Origin: SAR202 cluster bacterium
GTDB lineage: Bacteria; Chloroflexota; Dehalococcoidia; SAR202; CAJWER01
Length of the DNA: 6,381 nt
Reading direction: 5' to 3'
NCBI GenBank assembly: GCA_030740335.1
Contig: JASLXL010000269.1
Span: forward strand, 1 to 6,381
Made by a program: the position numbers and the translations under genes. Position 1 is the stretch's first letter, and each line of letters opens with the position of its first letter. The notes under the pieces are model-generated. The model was not told the origin of the DNA. It did no database searches and was given only the letters and a program-made list of their open reading frames with translations. Shown piece by piece: positions 5,669 to 6,381 of the stretch.

Positions 5669-5686
5669 AACTAGTCCCTCCTAGTT
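5669..5686. repeat. Small palindrome AACTAG/CTAGTT
   Basis: AACTAG (5669-5674) and CTAGTT (5681-5686) form a perfect six-base inverted repeat around TCCCTC. It can also be read as a tandem of CTAGTCCC and CTAGTTCCC. The C-rich CTAG wording echoes the tract before the ligase gene. Function unknown. Confidence 0.4.
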
Positions 5687-5700
5687 CCCGAGGTGTGCAT

Positions 5701-5715
5701 AGGGGCTGCGCCCCT
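5701..5715. repeat. Perfect inverted repeat, 6-base stem
   Basis: AGGGGC (5701-5706) and GCCCCT (5710-5715) pair around a TGC loop. No T-run follows on either strand. It is one of a cluster of hairpins between the converging ligase and CocE-like genes. Confidence 0.5.
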
Positions 5716-5722
5716 CTGCCGG

Positions 5723-5747
5723 GTGTGTGAGAGTGTCCATCACACAC
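5723..5747. repeat. Perfect inverted repeat, 8-base stem
   Basis: GTGTGTGA (5723-5730) and TCACACAC (5740-5747) pair around a nine-base loop. CC at 5719-5720 could extend it by pairing with GG at 5748-5749 across a two-base bulge. No T-run follows. Function unknown; it may help transcript ending or mRNA stability. Confidence 0.5.
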
Positions 5748-5757
5748 GGATATTGAT

Positions 5758-5790
5758 TCCCCCTTCCTGGTAGGAAGGGGGCCAGGGGGA
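5758..5790. repeat. Perfect 10-base-stem palindrome with alternative pairing
   Basis: CCCCCTTCCT (5759-5768) and AGGAAGGGGG (5772-5781) form a perfect ten-base stem around GGT, the strongest hairpin in the window. A second G-run lies at 5785-5789, so TCCCCC (5758-5763) could pair instead with GGGGGA (5785-5790), giving two competing structures. No T-run follows on either strand. Its place between converging stops (5545 and 5808) suits a bidirectional transcript end. From memory, similar C-run palindromes are frequent intergenic repeats in some Chloroflexota and cyanobacteria. Confidence 0.6.
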
Positions 5791-5807
5791 TGGTCTAAAA
5801 GCCCGTC

Positions 5808-6381
5808 CTAGCCACCCATTACCGGCAGAGTGAGGTAGGACGCGTGGGCAGCATCGTGGTAGATGGTCTGGCTGGCGACTGCGATATCCGCGTCCAGTCC
5901 AGGCTGGGTGCCGGTGTTCTGGTTACGTTCGAAGCGCGGGAAGTTACTGCTGGACACCTCTAGCCGCAGGCTGTGACCCGCCTTGAACAGGTTCCCTGTC
6001 TCCCACATGTCTACCTCAATTTCATAGACCTGCCTGGGCTCCATCAGTTCCGGCTCCTCAAAGGAATCACGGAACCGCGCTCGCATGATGCCCTCAGTGA
6101 GCATAATCGCCTTGCCATCGGGATGGACATCCGACAGAGTGCCGGTAAAGTCCGTGTCGGGGGCTGAGGAGGACACGAACAGCGTTAGGGTTACAGGGCC
6201 AACGACCTCCAGGTCATCGGCCAGTGGGCCAGTATCGTAGACGAGCACGTCATCTCGACGCTGCACGGAGCGGCGGTCCCACGGACCGGAGTCTTCCAGC
6301 ATCATCCATTGCCCACCGACAGAGGGCACCGGACGCTCAGGATCATAGTCGTAGTGATCCGGGGCCTCGCCCTCAAAAGGC
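5808..6381 (-). CDS. CocE/NonD-family hydrolase, C-terminal part (5' end cut by window)
   Basis: The last 190 residues of a larger protein; the reading frame stays open to the right edge. They match the beta-rich C-terminal domain of X-Pro dipeptidyl-peptidase/CocE (cocaine esterase) type hydrolases. The linker YDYDPERPVPSVGG is typical of the passage from the catalytic to the C-terminal domain. Then come DVLVYDTGPLADDLEVVGPVTLTLFVSS, SAPDTDFTGTLSDVHPDGKA, LTEGIMRARFRDS, FKAGHSLRLEVSSSNFPRFERN and a closing TIYHDAAHASYLTLPV. Whole enzymes are usually 550-650 residues, with the Ser-Asp-His catalytic domain upstream, so most of the gene is outside the window. Family members hydrolyse esters or amides; the substrate here is unknown. 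The GTG at 6329 is an internal Val in the PVPSVGG motif and not a start. The gene converges on the ligase across 262 bases. Confidence 0.9.
   Translation of the reverse strand, partial: PFEGEAPDHYDYDPERPVPSVGGQWMMLEDSGPWDRRSVQRRDDVLVYDTGPLADDLEVVGPVTLTLFVSSSAPDTDFTGTLSDVHPDGKAIMLTEGIMRARFRDSFEEPELMEPRQVYEIEVDMWETGNLFKAGHSLRLEVSSSNFPRFERNQNTGTQPGLDADIAVASQTIYHDAAHASYLTLPVMGG

Noticed and set aside
6327..6329. GTG as the start of a 173-residue minus-strand protein
   Set aside because: The frame stays open to the window edge, and upstream residues continue a typical CocE-family linker (YDYDPERPVPSVGG), so the gene is truncated and this GTG is internal.

Overview
This is a GC-rich bacterial window with six complete protein genes and a seventh cut by the right edge. 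There are no RNA genes, insertion sequences, CRISPR arrays or integrase-type genes. All the recognisable proteins are small-molecule catabolic enzymes: a Gfo/Idh/MocA oxidoreductase, an isochorismatase-like cysteine hydrolase, a ThuA-like protein, a D-3-hydroxybutyrate dehydrogenase-like SDR, a HIT protein, a CaiC-like acyl-CoA ligase and a CocE/NonD-type hydrolase. This mix of families, with C/G-rich intergenic palindromes, resembles heterotrophic Chloroflexota (SAR202-like) or similar marine or soil oligotrophs. That placement is an inference from gene style only and is of low confidence.

Layout. Bases 24-974 (+) encode the Gfo/Idh/MocA protein, whose stop lies one base from the stop of a converging minus-strand group. 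That group reads right to left: SDR (3207-2434), ThuA-like (2410-1760), isochorismatase-like (1740-976). Its gaps are 23 and 19 bases, each start has a Shine-Dalgarno match, and a plausible sigma70-type promoter lies at 3241-3268, so it looks like one operon. The HIT gene (3321-3752, +) diverges from the same short region. A 242-base gap follows. It holds a 24-codon ORF that may be a gene remnant and a dense C-run tract with a four-tetrad G-quadruplex motif on the minus strand. The CaiC-like ligase (3995-5545, +) starts 24 bases after that motif and has no Shine-Dalgarno site. The 262-base gap 5546-5807 holds at least five inverted repeats. Bases 5808-6381 (-) are the C-terminal part of a CocE/NonD-family hydrolase that continues past the window.

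How the genes may work together. The SDR keeps nearly every residue I recall for binding the carboxylate of D-3-hydroxybutyrate. The ligase looks like a CoA ligase for small, possibly betaine-type carboxylic acids. ThuA-like and isochorismatase-like proteins often sit with Gfo/Idh/MocA genes in sugar or amide catabolic loci. A scavenging role (oxidation of a hydroxyacid, hydrolysis of amides or esters, CoA activation) is reasonable, but no pathway can be reconstructed.

I found no clear new defence, mobile or regulatory system. The points most worth a second look are the Met that replaces the catalytic-tetrad Asn in the SDR, the G-quadruplex tract before the ligase, the possible gene remnant beside it, and the hairpin-packed gap after the ligase.
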